From Chondrosia reniformis (taxonomy: Eukaryota > Porifera > Demospongiae > Chondrillida > Chondrillidae): 64,000 nt of DNA. The translations under genes were made by a program, and so were the position numbers. This document shows, in pieces, positions 1 to 12,100 of this stretch. The stretch spans positions 124,001-188,000 of the forward strand of contig OX359195.1 in the NCBI GenBank assembly GCA_947172415.1, given 5' to 3'. The notes below the pieces were generated by a model. It was given only the letters and a program-made list of their open reading frames with translations. It made no database searches and had not been told where the DNA came from. Positions within the stretch are counted from its first letter, which is position 1, and the number at the start of each line of letters is the position of its first letter.

Positions 1-415
1 ATGCGCAGTACTTCATTACCTGTGAGTGTGATGATGATATATAGAATATCATCTTCTCCACTTCATTCCCCATTCACCACTCTGACCCTAACACTATATT
101 CCCTCATTGCTATATAGCCCTTGTATGTGTATATGAAATGAGTTCCAAGTATATGTAGACAGGATCTGTGAAAGGCTGTGCAGAAGCTACTGACTAGTAT
201 TGCTTCTCAAGTATATGACTTATCTTTGAACCTGTTTAAGTGATAATTTATATGCCTGTCTTATGGCTATCCCATAGTTGGTCTTAGTTGTTCTGCATAC
301 TATCTGTTTATCAGTGAATTTTAAAGTGTTCATTTGAGAAGAGATATCTTGTGTACCTATAGTGCAAATTAGTTCCAATGGTCAATCCTAATGACCAATC
401 AAATCCATTTTACAG

Positions 416-1579
416 AAAGGTTTCACTGATCTTGTTGAATGTGGAGTTGGACAGTGCAGGACACTCAGGAAGGTCACCATGAGAGCTGGTGGACATCAAA
501 AACTGACCTCCAGTATATTGAAGGGAATGATCCAGAATCCTTCTTTGGAACAAGTTAAACTGAAGAAATGTGACTTTAAAGGTAGGTTTTATAACATTAT
601 GTACAGAATGTATTGCCTATGGACTTAATAAGTTTCATCAACTATGAGGATCATGTACTCTATACAGTCATCTCAATAGTCAGAATGGTTGTGTTCAGTA
701 AAGTGTCCCTTTCAAGTGATTAGTAGCCAATGCATATCCTCTCTCTACATTCCCTCTCTATGTTCCACATGCTAGTAGCCATCATAAATACATGGTGTAT
801 TTTAAAACTAATACACAAACATTTATTTTAAAGTTGCAGTGTGTTGATGAACTGTAATCTGATTGGTTCCTTCAACTGACAGGAAATGGAGCATTACTAT
901 TGGAACTGCTACAGAGGAAACAGTTGAAGAGTGTTACACTTGGTGAAGGATCGTGTTACAACATCACACCGAGGATCATTGCTAATGTTATAGTCTGTCT
1001 ACGTGACAATACTTCATTGAAAGAACTCAACATCAGTACTGAAACAAAACAGTCTGAGGTACACTTGACTAGTAAATATAACTTTCTCTTACTTGTTCCA
1101 GTCTATGTGTGTTCCAGTCTGAGTGTTTTAGATTAGGTAATCACTTCATATTGTAGTACATGTATTTAACTGTTCCGGATACATTTGTACAGAATATCCA
1201 GGATGTCACTGAAGAAGATGTCTTGACATCAGTTGAACAAGCTGTCAAGGAGAACACTACACTAGAGAGGTTGGAAGTGAATAGTAGACTGAGTGAAATG
1301 AACTGGAGGAATGTTGCAGAGAGCATTCTAAAGGGAGCAGCAGCCAATCAGAATCTCAGAGAGTTGGAACTGGTGATAAATGAGAAATACAAAAAATATC
1401 CTCCTAAACAGGAAGTGATTGAGATTGTAAGAAAAGACAACAGGAAATTGAGACTCATTGTTAGGATAGGTAAGTGAATGTCTTTGATCATCTGTTTGTA
1501 CATGTAATACGTAGTTTGGTTAACAGTATATAGATTTATAAATTCTTCTCTTTTTGTTCCAGGAACTGATTACTTGTGA
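416..1579 (+). CDS. 3' part of a leucine-rich-repeat protein (four exons seen)
   Basis: The exons I can support are 416-581, 883-1058, 1193-1469 and 1563-1579. All have GT/AG borders, phases agree, and the stop is TGA at 1577-1579. The translation carries leucine-rich-repeat segments of ribonuclease-inhibitor style, for example NPSLEQVKLKKC, NTSLKELNIS, NTTLERLEVNS and NQNLRELELVI. Such repeats form binding surfaces and are common in NLR-type receptors, which are numerous in sponges. No NACHT or other signature domain is in view, so the receptor idea is inference. A possible earlier exon ends at base 21 before gtgagt, so the gene starts to the left of the window. An AATAAA signal lies 56 bases after the stop. 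Its 3' end converges with that of the ADAR gene, about 180 bases away. Confidence 0.72.
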
Positions 1580-1634
1580 AACAGACTGTTATTCTGCAAA
1601 ACTGTTGTTTGAACTATTATATCTATATATATCG

Positions 1635-1640
1635 AATAAA
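1635..1640 (+). terminator. Poly(A) signal of the LRR gene
   Basis: AATAAA lies 56 bases downstream of the LRR stop codon and before the convergent ADAR 3' end. Confidence 0.5.
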
Positions 1641-1817
1641 GGTTATCAATTAACTTTACATGTTAGTTGTAAAGGAACTGAGATAAGAGTATAGGGAACT
1701 GACTAGACTTTTACGTTACTTCATTTCAATTCATTACAGCTTGCAATTACATGTATTCAAAGATAAACCAGATATTAAAGTTTATATATATTATAACTTG
1801 TAAAATAGTACAACTGG

Positions 1818-4800
1818 TCATTGTGTTGAAGGTGTGTCAAATTGACTAGTTTCTCTCGGCTTCCTCATCCACTTTCCAAATCCTCTCTCAGCAGCTCCTT
1901 CTACAAGAGCCTTCTTTGCCAACTGGTACTCCACTGAACTCAACTTGACTTCTCCGTAACACTCTTCTCTCTCTTCAAACTTTCCCAATTTCACAACATT
2001 TTGATAGAGAGAGAAGAGCGAGGACTTGCTGATACGAGATACATCAGTCTTAGAGGAGGGGTGTGGCCTGCCACTCCCACCATCAACCAGCTCCGCCCCC
2101 AGGTCTCCTAGCGACCAGTTGATACTGTAATTGCTAGTTTTCTCAGTGTGTCTCCTCATCTCGTTACCCCCGGTTACACACCCCAAATATGGATGGTTTA
2201 CCTTATAAGGAGCAGGAAGGTTGGGTAATCCCCCAAACCTGCAGCAGACAGCCCTTGACAGATGGCCATGATGGTGGAGACTGCCCAGTATCAGAGAGGA
2301 CAGGTAGATGGGATGGATGAACCTGCTCAGCAGTGCTCCCTGTACTCCCACCACGTTCCACTTTGCCAACTTGTCACTGCAACTCATTGTCCTCAGACGA
2401 CCTCCCAACTGAACTCCATCCCAGGTCTGGTCTGGCTCGTCAGACCTCACTGGTATGGTGCCCTCTCCTCCCTCCATCTTTGTGCGGAGGAGACCCTGCT
2501 GTTTGGTCCTCATGGTGGGCTTGTGTGGGTATCCCATGGCAACCGGGTCCTTCACCTCCCCCTCTGAAATGTCTCCGCGTGAGAACTGCGCACCATCTCC
2601 GCAGGGGGCGGTGCTAATGTACAAGTGGAACGAAATGCCGTCTTTCAATTGGACCTTTTGTGAGGATGAAGCCATAAATATGCTGTCCTGGTTGCCATGG
2701 AGATGGGCTTCCAACTGTTGATAAAAGAATCTAATTAATGATCGCCTAGCAACCACTTCTGCATGTGAGTCATGGACTACTGTTCCCTCCAAACTCAACT
2801 TGTCCCCTTCAACACATCTAGTGCCCGTTCCTATGGTAACCACAGTGGGCGTGGCATTGTCAGAAAAGGTCATCACAAACCCAGCCACCACCTTTCTCCC
2901 AGGTTGCGCAATGGAGAGACTGGCTGAGAGGTGACTGTGTTTCTGGTGTACCAACATTGCCATGTGGTCTGCAAACGAGTCAGAGAGGTTTGGGTCTGGT
3001 ACAGGCAGACCCTCCTGGCAGCCATCTTGTTGAAGGGAGCACTGTATCCTTTGCAGGGCCAGATCAGCAGCTCTTCTCTTTGCCTCCTTCTTACTGGTAG
3101 CTTCCGCCTCAAAGTAGCACTCTCCCAACTTGACTGCCACCACGTAAATGTTCTGACCCTCCAAGTTCTGCTTCTCTCTGACCTCTATGAACTCTAGAGG
3201 AATGCCAATCTTCTGGTTGATCTCGTGGAGAGCACTGACAGGGTTCTTGGACATGTCATTCACTATCTCTGCCACCTGAATCACTGATGAATTGGGAATG
3301 GGAATGGTGAAATCTGAAGTGGAACCTGAGACATCATCAGTTAATTCAGAGTTGTGTTCCATTTCCATGTAATCTTGTTGACCAGTTCTTTGATCTTCAG
3401 ATCTGCCAATCTCATCAGCATTGTAATGTTCAGATGAACCTGTCCAGTGAGTGGGTGTGGCGTCTGTGTTTCCATGGTAACCTACACAAAAACCTTGTAT
3501 AGCTTGACCAAGATCGTCCAAATCTGGACTTGTCTCTGAGGAAGGATTCTGATACCCACTTTCACAATCAAAATTGGGAGTGGAAACACTCCTTGGTGTC
3601 CCAGATGTTCTGTTCATGAATGAGTCCTCAAAAGAGCTGTCACTTTGTGGAGTAGCTCTCAGAGAGATCCTCCACTTGGCAGGGAAGGCTGTACTCATCT
3701 TCTCCACTCTCCCCTCTCCTTCCAACTCGTTGATGGCCTCTAGGATGAGGTCGCGACTACATCTCATCACCTTTCTCAACTCCTCTGCATTCATGGCCAA
3801 GTGGTACTCTTCTAGAACTATAAGAATGTCCCTCTTCAGCATGACCATATTTGGATCATCCTCAACAGGTTCAGAGGTGAGTCCTCCTGTTGAGGTGGAG
3901 GGAGTGAGATGGGAGTGAGTGTCTCGAGGTTGACTGGTATCAACTGTTACATTTTGAAACTGATTTGCCTCTTCTTTATTGTTGTCATGGATACCAGGTT
4001 CTTCAGCTGCATCCCTTATGATTGTAGTATCAGGTTGTGTTGCCATGGAAACTGATGCTGTTGCTATAGAAACTGCTGATGTCTGAACATCCATATCTGT
4101 ATTGTCAGTGGAAGTCTGTTCAGGAGGGAAATCCCCTTCGGGTGGTTGTGGGACACTCTTTTCAGTTGCTGAATTAAGAGCCAACAAGCCACGCCCCCTC
4201 CCCACCCCCCTAGCCTGAGGTAGCTCTGTAATGTTATATTTCCCAGGACCTTTAGTCCTACTCCCACGAGAACTTCTATAGCTGCCCCTGTGAGCACCCC
4301 TGGAGTAGGTTTGGTGTCCCTTGTAGGGACCCCTGGAGTAGTCCAGTTGACGATTTCTCCTTTCGGCTACACTCTTATAGGTTGCACGGCCACGCCCACC
4401 GTTACCACGGTGACTGGCTAGTGACCAATATGGCCGTTGTCCAGTAGGACCAGCTCTGTGAGACATCTGGATCAGCCCCCTCTTCTCCATGGGGTAAAGT
4501 AGAGGGTTTACCTCTTTAGCAGTAGTCAGTCCCAACTCCTTTCCAATAGCAAGAGCACTTAATGGCTCCTCGCTTCTAGTCAGCAGAGAGAGGATCTTGT
4601 TCTCTGCATCTAATAGGGAGTAGGGAGGAGAAAGGTTTCACAAGTCTTCTTGAGGGGAAAGGGAGGAGAGAGGGGAGAGAGGGAGGAGAGAGTGAAAGAG
4701 AGATGGAGAGGAGAGAGGGGGATTGAGAGGGAGATGGAGAGAGGGGGATTGAGAGGGAAAGAGAGATGGAGAGGAGAGAGGGGGATTGAGAGAGAGATGG

Positions 4801-5605
4801 AGAGAGGGGGATTGAGAGGGAAAGAGAGATGGAGAGGAGAGAGGGGGATTGAGAGAGAGATGGAGAGAGGGGGATTGAGAGGGAAAGGGAGATGGAGAGG
4901 AGAGAGGGGGATTGAGAGGGAAAAGGAGAGGGAGATGAAGAGGAGAGAGGGAGGGGAGAGACCCTTATGTAATCCTGTACTTCACACAACAGTGACCACA
5001 GTGCCACCCTTACCATGTCTTTCAGATCCCATCTTTGAGGAGGTCGAGGGGCTGGTCTGTTTCTCCTGTGCCATACTCCACACTGGAGGGCCCTGCCCAC
5101 TTTGAAACATCTTTACACGCCCCCTTTCTCGTAGACCATATAAGGAATTGTTTACATCTGATTTCTTAATGCTTGTCTGTCCTAATGACTTGGCTATTTC
5201 AGTAGCTGTGACAGGCTGACCGGAATGAGCCCCAAGCTGCGAGAGAACATCTCTTTCCAGCTGGGAGAGGCTACCTGAAAGTGGAAGATGGATGGGTGGA
5301 TGGATGGATGGAAGGATGGGTGGATGGATGGATGGATGGGTGGATGGATGGATGGAAGGATGGATGTATGGATGGATGTACTTACTATTCTGCTGGTTAG
5401 GGCTACACAAGCTCCATAAAGGTGCATTTCCTGAGTTTAGAGGTCTTTTAGAGTGAACACGCCCACTTCTTTCCATCCGATACAAAATAGGGTTTACCTC
5501 AGAGGACACAGAGAGCCCCACTCCTTTAGCTATCTGCAGGGCAGTAAAGGACACGCCCACTCTCTTGGATGAGAGAAATGATAAAATCTTTTGTTCCAAA
5601 TCCAT
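1818..5605 (-). CDS. ADAR: ADAR: double-stranded RNA adenosine deaminase with three Z-alpha domains
   Basis: Three exons (5605-5386, 5274-5014, 4603-1818) join in phase into 1088 residues. Order: Z-alpha 1 (about 1-72), Z-alpha 2 (76-140), Z-alpha 3 (161-222), an Arg/Gly-rich stretch (224-299), a fourth degenerate winged helix (411-477), one dsRNA-binding domain (614-681) and the deaminase domain (703-1081). Catalytic residues are intact: HAE at 774-776, PCGD around Cys828 and SCSDK around Cys902. Z-alpha 2 keeps the full contact set (K..N...Y and PPVW); Z-alpha 1 has Ser for the Lys and APLW, and Z-alpha 3 has RPYW. The enzyme converts adenosine to inosine in duplex RNA; Z-alpha domains bind left-handed Z-DNA or Z-RNA. 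All four helix domains lie in the N-terminal half, as in vertebrate ADAR1 p150. One Z-alpha per exon start suggests domain duplication. It is head to head with another Z-alpha gene. First Met is at 5605. Confidence 0.95.
4631..4960. repeat. GA-rich minisatellite in ADAR intron 2
   Basis: Tandem purine-rich units (GGAGAGAGGGGGATTGAGAG core, with longer higher-order units) fill most of the intron between Z-alpha 2 and Z-alpha 3. Open frames across it are repeat artefacts. Confidence 0.9.
5287..5379. repeat. GGAT microsatellite in ADAR intron 1
   Basis: A GGAT/GGGT tetranucleotide array that occupies nearly the whole 111-base intron between Z-alpha 1 and Z-alpha 2. Confidence 0.9.
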
Positions 5606-6209
5606 TCCAATTCCAATGCATTTGTGGATAATACAATAGTCAACAATATGGTATTCAGATCCTTCAAATACCTTCAGAAAGGTTAAAGGTCAGATTAAAT
5701 CCAATGGACCTACATATAGTAATGTAGTAATGCAATAATCTGCATTGAACTATATACTGAACTGTCACATACAATGAGGGCTGGGGTGAAATGGAACATT
5801 AATATTATTTACACAATTCAATTAAAATAACACAACAGAGGAATATATGAAACCTTTTCTTCTACACACTGTTAATACACAACAATTGAGCACAATTGTG
5901 TAATTAACAGTACATGTATACGTACAACTTACCGCGATCAATTTTGACAATAAAAGACGTTTAAGAACTTACTGAATCGTCCTATCTCCTAATCCGCTCC
6001 TCTACACTTGTGAACAGTTTGGATTTCTAATCACACACTGGACTTAGTATTTCTGGGAAATTTGTCGGGACAATCCCGTCACGTGCATGCCATATATGGC
6101 AGTTCTACTCGGCGTTCCTGGAAAGGCTTCGGTTTTCGAGATTCTCAACCAAACAAGAGAAACTGATCGCTGCTCGCTGGTTAAAGGTTTCACAACTACA
6201 GGTTACAGA
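5606..6209. promoter_or_regulatory. Shared head-to-head promoter of ADAR and the Z-alpha gene
   Basis: The divergent start codons are about 600 bases apart with no other gene between. Near the right-hand gene lie a STAT-type palindrome TTCTGGGAA (6051-6059), an E-box CACGTG (6080-6085) and a perfect CArG box CCATATATGG (6090-6099). No TATA box is evident on either side. The motifs are seen directly; binding by STAT, USF/MYC or SRF factors is inferred. Confidence 0.5.
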
Positions 6210-7052
6210 ATGGCCGCTCGACCCGCTACGGAAGAGGAAATCTTGGATTTTTTGGGACAACAGACAACATCTCTAACGGGAAAGGAGATCGGACAGAAGA
6301 TGGGATATCAAGGGAGAAAAGATGTCAATAGACAGTTACATAATCTCGAAAAGGCGGGAAGGGTTCGAAAAGATTCCACTAAACAGCCTCCCGAGTGGAG
6401 CCTTGTGGGACCGCGGCCACACCCACAGAGTGCCACGCCTCCAACCCTCCTGCAGCACCAGAAAAGTGATCCAGTCACTTTGGAGGGTAGACCCCTGTAC
6501 ACATTAGAAGAGAGATATGATGGCACGAAAGTGATGACGCCAGTTTGTGACAATGACCTCACCTCCAAACCCGCTCCTACGCAGGCAGAGGGTGAGCAAG
6601 AGCTGAGAGGAAGGTCTGAACTGGAGGCCCCAAACCTCAACCCTCCCAAGCTGGAACAAGTAATTACAGCTCCAGTGAGGGAACAGGGAGGTATTGAGCA
6701 ATCTGTAGGTGGTGTTGCACAAGGCCTTGGAGATTTGACTGTATCTACCAACCAACAAGAGAGCAGTGATATTGCACAACATAGCAGTGATATTGCGCAA
6801 CAGAGTGGCCATGTTGAGTCATCAGAGTCCCAACCACCAATTCCTAAGCCAAGGTCAAAATTGACACCAACTGAAGAAGACAAACAAAATCATTTGAAGT
6901 TTTTGAAAGAGAACCGACAACAGTATCTGTCAACTGAAGAAATATTTAATACATTGGGCACTAATCGAGTGCTGACACTCAGAATATTGCAAGACTTTAA
7001 ATCTTCAGATTTAGTGGAACAAAAGGACAAAGATCAGTGGAAGCTAAAGTAG
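6210..7052 (+). CDS. Z-alpha domain protein, second winged helix at C-terminus
   Basis: Single exon. From the Met at 6210 the product has 280 residues. The N-terminal domain (about 5-67) is a clear Z-alpha: LTGKEIGQKMGY, then KDVNRQLHNL with the DNA-contacting Lys and Asn, then PPEW with the Pro-Pro-x-Trp wing. The Tyr of the KxxNxxxY motif is His. A low-complexity Ser/Gln/Pro middle follows, and the last 55 residues form a second helix-turn-helix with a wing Trp (DQWKL) but no Lys/Asn contacts. That layout matches the N-terminal half of the adjacent ADAR without its dsRNA-binding and deaminase domains. An in-frame ATG at 6087 would add 41 residues, but it sits in a poor context and overlaps the CArG box, so I prefer 6210 (A at -3, G at +4). 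Likely role: Z-form nucleic acid recognition; function otherwise unknown. Confidence 0.85.
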   Translation: MAARPATEEEILDFLGQQTTSLTGKEIGQKMGYQGRKDVNRQLHNLEKAGRVRKDSTKQPPEWSLVGPRPHPQSATPPTLLQHQKSDPVTLEGRPLYTLEERYDGTKVMTPVCDNDLTSKPAPTQAEGEQELRGRSELEAPNLNPPKLEQVITAPVREQGGIEQSVGGVAQGLGDLTVSTNQQESSDIAQHSSDIAQQSGHVESSESQPPIPKPRSKLTPTEEDKQNHLKFLKENRQQYLSTEEIFNTLGTNRVLTLRILQDFKSSDLVEQKDKDQWKLK

Positions 7053-7647
7053 AGTGTATATGTATATAGGTATGCGTCTCCTTATATGCACAATTGTAAT
7101 ATTATGGAAACAATATAGGAATTTATACAGAAATACTTGACTTTCAACAATTTATAGTCATACATATGTATAATTTTGTAATTGTATAGTGTCTATTTCT
7201 GTAGTAGTAACTAAAGTGCAGTCACATCTATATAGTCACAGAGTGCTAGCATGTGGTGGTATATATACTAATTGTACATGTGTAGTTTAACTTCCTCCAA
7301 ACATCCAACTAACAGTCATGTGCATTGTGTAAATATAATTGTAAATTGTAAAAAATCATGTTTCCATCTTGGATGACTGGGAGGCAATCACTGGTTGCCA
7401 ATTTAATAGACCTTCAGTCCCCCAGCCAAGATTAGACTGTGGTCACTTGGCTGGTTTGGTGTAATATTTTCCAGTGAATATATTATCACAGCCTTTGCAC
7501 ATTATAATTGATTCACTTCACTGACCATTCAACACATTTACTCTTTTGATTAAAAATAATTTACAGAAATAGACTATGATTGCAAACAGGTATAGTGTTA
7601 ATGAAATGCTATCACTTCAGCTCCTCTGCAAGAGAATGATCTGTATA
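7053..7647. other. Intergenic, AT-rich
   Basis: Space between the 3' ends of the Z-alpha gene and CRIP. I see no coding exon or structured RNA here. Confidence 0.6.
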
Positions 7648-8485
7648 TCAGTACTTGTGGGATTCGGTGCCTCCTCGACCAAACCCACCTGGGCCAAAGA
7701 GGGCGGAGTAGCAGGGCTTGTTACAATATGGCTTCCCTTCATGCTGGAAAGAGAGAACAAAATATGAACAATTTATATTTGACACATACAGAGGTACCTC
7801 TCAATAGTATATGTATAGCATACTACATAGAACTCCCCATATTGGGTGCTCTGCGTATGACACATTACAGTAATGGACTATTCTTTGAAGTGTTATTAGA
7901 GTAAGCCCACTGTATATTCTTCTGTTGTCAAAATAACATTTTCAAGTTGACTAGTAAAGAGTGTGTCAATTGTGTCTTCTGAATCATCCCTTCGCAAATG
8001 GAAGAGTGGACATGAGTAAGTTGTCGAGAACAATATTGCGAACATTCCAGTCGTCTTGTCTACTCCAAAATGATATGGAAAACATTTATATAACTTAGAT
8101 GTTTTATATTTAAGTTTGCAAGTGAATAATACGAGCTAATTTTTAAACTATTGCATTCTCGCATCTCAGACACTCTACCTCAAAGCGAATCGAATGTATG
8201 TTTGCATGAAATGCTTTCTCTCTATAACTCCCTAATGAATTTAACGGATTTGTTATCAAAAGTGGTGCAATATGGCTAATAGCTCACTTCAGCGTGTCCA
8301 CCAGGAGAAAGTGTTTTCTTACATTTTGCGCACTTTAAACACGCTTTATGCCAATCCTTTCCGAGTGAAGTCACCTTCTCCGCTACAAAAGGGATCGAGA
8401 GGAGTCAAAGTCAGTGTTAAAGCTATATATTTGCTTTCAACTCACCGAAATATACTTCTTTTGAACACGTTGGACACTTTGGCAT
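7648..8485 (-). CDS. CRIP1: Cysteine-rich protein of the CRIP family, single LIM domain
   Basis: Three short exons (8485-8446, 8382-8288, 7743-7648) splice in phase into 76 residues; vertebrate CRIP1 has 77. The protein opens [13 protein letters not shown], continues [15 protein letters not shown] and ends with YCNKPCY and [14 protein letters not shown], near-identical to vertebrate CRIP1. The eight LIM zinc ligands are in place (C4, C7, H25, C28, C31, C34, C52, C56). LIM domains are protein-binding zinc fingers; CRIP proteins are small cytosolic or nuclear adaptors with loosely defined roles. The exons are too short to appear as long open frames. The donors are gtgagt and gtgagc and the acceptors are ttttgtag and tttccag. 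The symbol is by homology; orthology to CRIP1 rather than CRIP2/3 is untested. Confidence 0.95.
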
Positions 8486-9112
8486 TGCGAGAACGTTTCC
8501 TTGTGAGATAGAATTAGCAACTAAACTATTCATATAGAGAATTTCCTACTTTTATGGGTTTACCTTATCTATCGGAAGTTATGCAACCACAACTATTGAA
8601 AACTAATATAGGAAGATAATGTATGGTGAGAGATATATGTGAAATTTAACTGGAACTCATTGCTTCTTTTACGTATAACATTATAGAGTTACAGTTCTAA
8701 AAGTACAATAATTGCAAGTGGAATATGTACGTATATTGCCATACATTTATATTCTGGAACTTGTCTATGTAATTATGGCATGCAGTTCTATATATGATGG
8801 AGTAAAAGTTCATTCTAATTGATCATTGGCTGAGGAAGGTCCACAGACCGAAACATCCCTACTAATTGTTCAAGTTGCAGTAAAACACTCAACGAATAAT
8901 TAACAGTTATATACTATATATATCCAATGAAATGTAAAACTTGTATCACTTCATATACATTAAAGTTTTAACTTCTAAGGTTAATTAATTATAATAATTT
9001 GAGTAAGTTTATTAGTATATACAACAGACATATAGTACAGAACAAGGAAAATATACATTTCTGAATAAGATCCTAATAAATATTAAAATACAGTTTCTGA
9101 ACGACGCATAAC
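8486..9112. other. Intergenic between CRIP and the MAP3K 3' end
   Basis: AT-rich. A TTTATT (AATAAA on the minus strand) near 9008 is a plausible poly(A) signal for the MAP3K gene. No other feature recognised. Confidence 0.5.
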
Positions 9113-12100
9113 TTATTTTTTTCTTGAAGAAGTTAAACACTTAAACAGTGGATGATGCAACAACTGTTCAGCAGTTGGTCTGTTAGTCTGGTCTCTATGG
9201 CCACAAGGAAAAGAGGGACAGTGAAGAAGGAACATATATCAATAATAACAGTTGAAGTAATAATTCACCTGATGAGGCATTGTGAGTAGAAATCCTTGAG
9301 GTTCTCTGACACTTCACTTGGTAGTTCAGGGGCACTCTTGCCGATGCCAATCTGAAACATGGCAGCCTCTGGTACCAGCCCTCCCCATGGTGGCTTACCC
9401 ACGACCATCTCATGCACTGTAGCACCAAGACTCCTGCAGACAGCACAGACAGCACTTAACAAAATTGAGTACATGAGCTGCAGACTTGTGTAGTTGCAGA
9501 AATGACTATCAAGATCACTGAGGAGGCCAGTGGAGGTAAAAGAATCCTTATCGAAATCCCTATAGTTTGTGTATGTATACTTTTTCTACGTACTTCTCTA
9601 GTCATTACAACACAACATAAAGTGGAGCTGACAAACCAGGCTATGCGTTCTTTACTAACCAAATATCTGACAGAAGCCCATAGCCCTGTCCCAGGATGAC
9701 TTCTGGTGCCATCCAGTAGGGGGTTCCCCTCACTGAGTGTATGATCATGCCCTTATCCAGCTCCTGAACAAACCTCTTGGCACATCCAAAGTCAATCAGC
9801 TTGATGAGCCCCTTTGGAGTGACCATGATGTTGGCTCCTTTGATGTCTCTGTGGGTAAGGGAGCAGATATCCATTAAGAGCCCATGGTCTCTTATCAGAA
9901 TAGGGGCTCCTATTGTAAACTCTTGCAAAATTATTATACATATATTACGGGTTCTTATAGTGTATGGGTACTTAAAATAGAGTGCTCTTATAGTGAGGTA
10001 CGTAGGTTCTTATATTAGGGTAGGCACTTAAAGTAGGGTAGGCTCTTATAGTAGGGTGAGTTCTTATACGTAGTAGGGTGGGCTCTTATAGTGGGGTGGG
10101 CTCTTATAGTAGGGTGGGCTCTTACCTGTGCACAATCATGTTGAAGTGCAGATAGTTAAGTGCTTTCAATATTTGCTTTGTGTATACACAAACTGACCTC
10201 TCCTGCAGAGGACCAAACCTGACAAGGAGGGAGACAGAGAGCATGAAACACCACGTATGTACGCATGGTACACACAAGTACGTACGTAATAAGGTACATA
10301 CATATGTATACATGTACATTACTCCTACTAGCAATTTCTACTTTAGAGTATAGGCCTATAGGGAACTAAACCTAGTGAGAGTTTGGATGAGGATACAAGG
10401 GTTTTCTCCTTCTTCTTCTTATACGTACAAACACACAAATAATAAGGTACGTATTTAATATACATTGTGTGAACCTTTTGAGGATATTCTGCAGAGATCC
10501 GCCTGCCACATACTCCATAAATATGAAGACTATTCCATTCTCCATACAAGCACCCAAATAACTGACAATGTTGCGATGATCAAGACTTCTCAATATTCCC
10601 ACTTCCAATTGCAGCTTCTCAAATTGCTACAGAAAAGAGGAATTGAATAAAGACTATATAACAGACTTGTGAGCAATCTCTCTACATCCTACACACGCTT
10701 CCATACATATTATCTACCTATGTATGTACGTACGAATACACAGTTGCCATGGTAACCCACTATTTCTGCCTTTTCCTGACTTTCAGTGTCCAATTCCACT
10801 TCTTTAATGGCAATCATTCGGGTGGAGTCCATAAGCCCCTCCCACACTCGTCCAAAGGCGCCTCTTCCCAAAAGCTTTCCCTTCTTCCACTTGATGACCA
10901 GGTCCAGATCAGGATCAATCACACGATTGTCACATGAGTCATCCGACTCCTCACCATGTTTGTCGCTGTCACTCTCGCCTTGCCCCGAGTCTCCGTGGTG
11001 AACACTGGCGGGTGACTCAGGTTCTCGTAGGCGTGGCCCTGGTGTTTGTCGTCCAAGGTTGGAGGTGATGTAATCAGGGGAGGAGTCTCCCTCAGTTGAG
11101 CTGAACTGTCGCTGCATCCAAATGGGAGAGAGGGGACTGTCAGATTCTCTCGGTCCAGCATGGTTGATCACAATGTTCCCTGCACGAATCTGGTTACAGG
11201 GTGTGGTCTGGGTGACCATGGGCGTGGCATTTACTGGAGGTAGGTTGGGTATGTTGGTTTTGTCTCCATGGCAACTGTCTTGATTGGACTCGGATGAGCT
11301 TGTAGCTTTTAGTGTGTTCTCTAAACTGTCTGAAGAAAAGCGACAAGTGATGGAAGAGGATTCACTGTGAGAGGAGATGTCACTTTTTGAAGAGAGGTCT
11401 GACTGAGGAGATTTATCATTGTGAGGTGTAGATGTTCCGATTGGAGGAGAGAGGTGGCTGGTGGGCGGAGTTTTGGGTGAGGAGCTACGAGACTCTGACA
11501 CTTCTAACACGGAAGAGAGAGGAGATCCAGCTGGTATGGCTCTTGTTTTACTAGCCTGGGTGACATTGGGAGACTTGTTGAGTGGAGTTACCTTCAACAT
11601 CACCGGGAGGTTGGCCACTTTCTGAAGAGGCAAGTATATGTTACATGTGATAGCATTAATGGGTGGATGGATGGGTGGATGGATGGATGGATGGATGGAT
11701 GGATGGGTGGGTGGATGGATGGGTGGATGGATGGATGGCTGGCTTACATTCTGTTTTGAAGGTGTATAGTTGCCCTGCGATGTCTTCTTGGGGGTAACAG
11801 AGGACAGGTTGTTACATGGAAGGGATCCTGTACTTTTCCTGTAGACTCTACCACTTCCAGGTGCGGGTCTGATCAATCTCTCATTTTCCAGTCTACCAAG
11901 AACGACAGATTTAAAAATGGTGCAAAAACTTAAATATATAGTGTTAGCCTAGTCTATATACGTATAAGAGCCCAAAGACTCTTATTAATAGCCTCCCCCA
12001 TTGTATAAGAGTGTGTGTATATGCATGTATTATATACCCTTTAACTTCAGAGTGTGACTTGGCCTTTTTCATCTTCTTCCCTGACTGCTGTCTTTGCAGT

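Noticed and set aside
2262-3197. Several plus-strand open frames opposite the ADAR deaminase region
   Set aside because: Shadows of the minus-strand coding exon; no start context, splice logic or domain.
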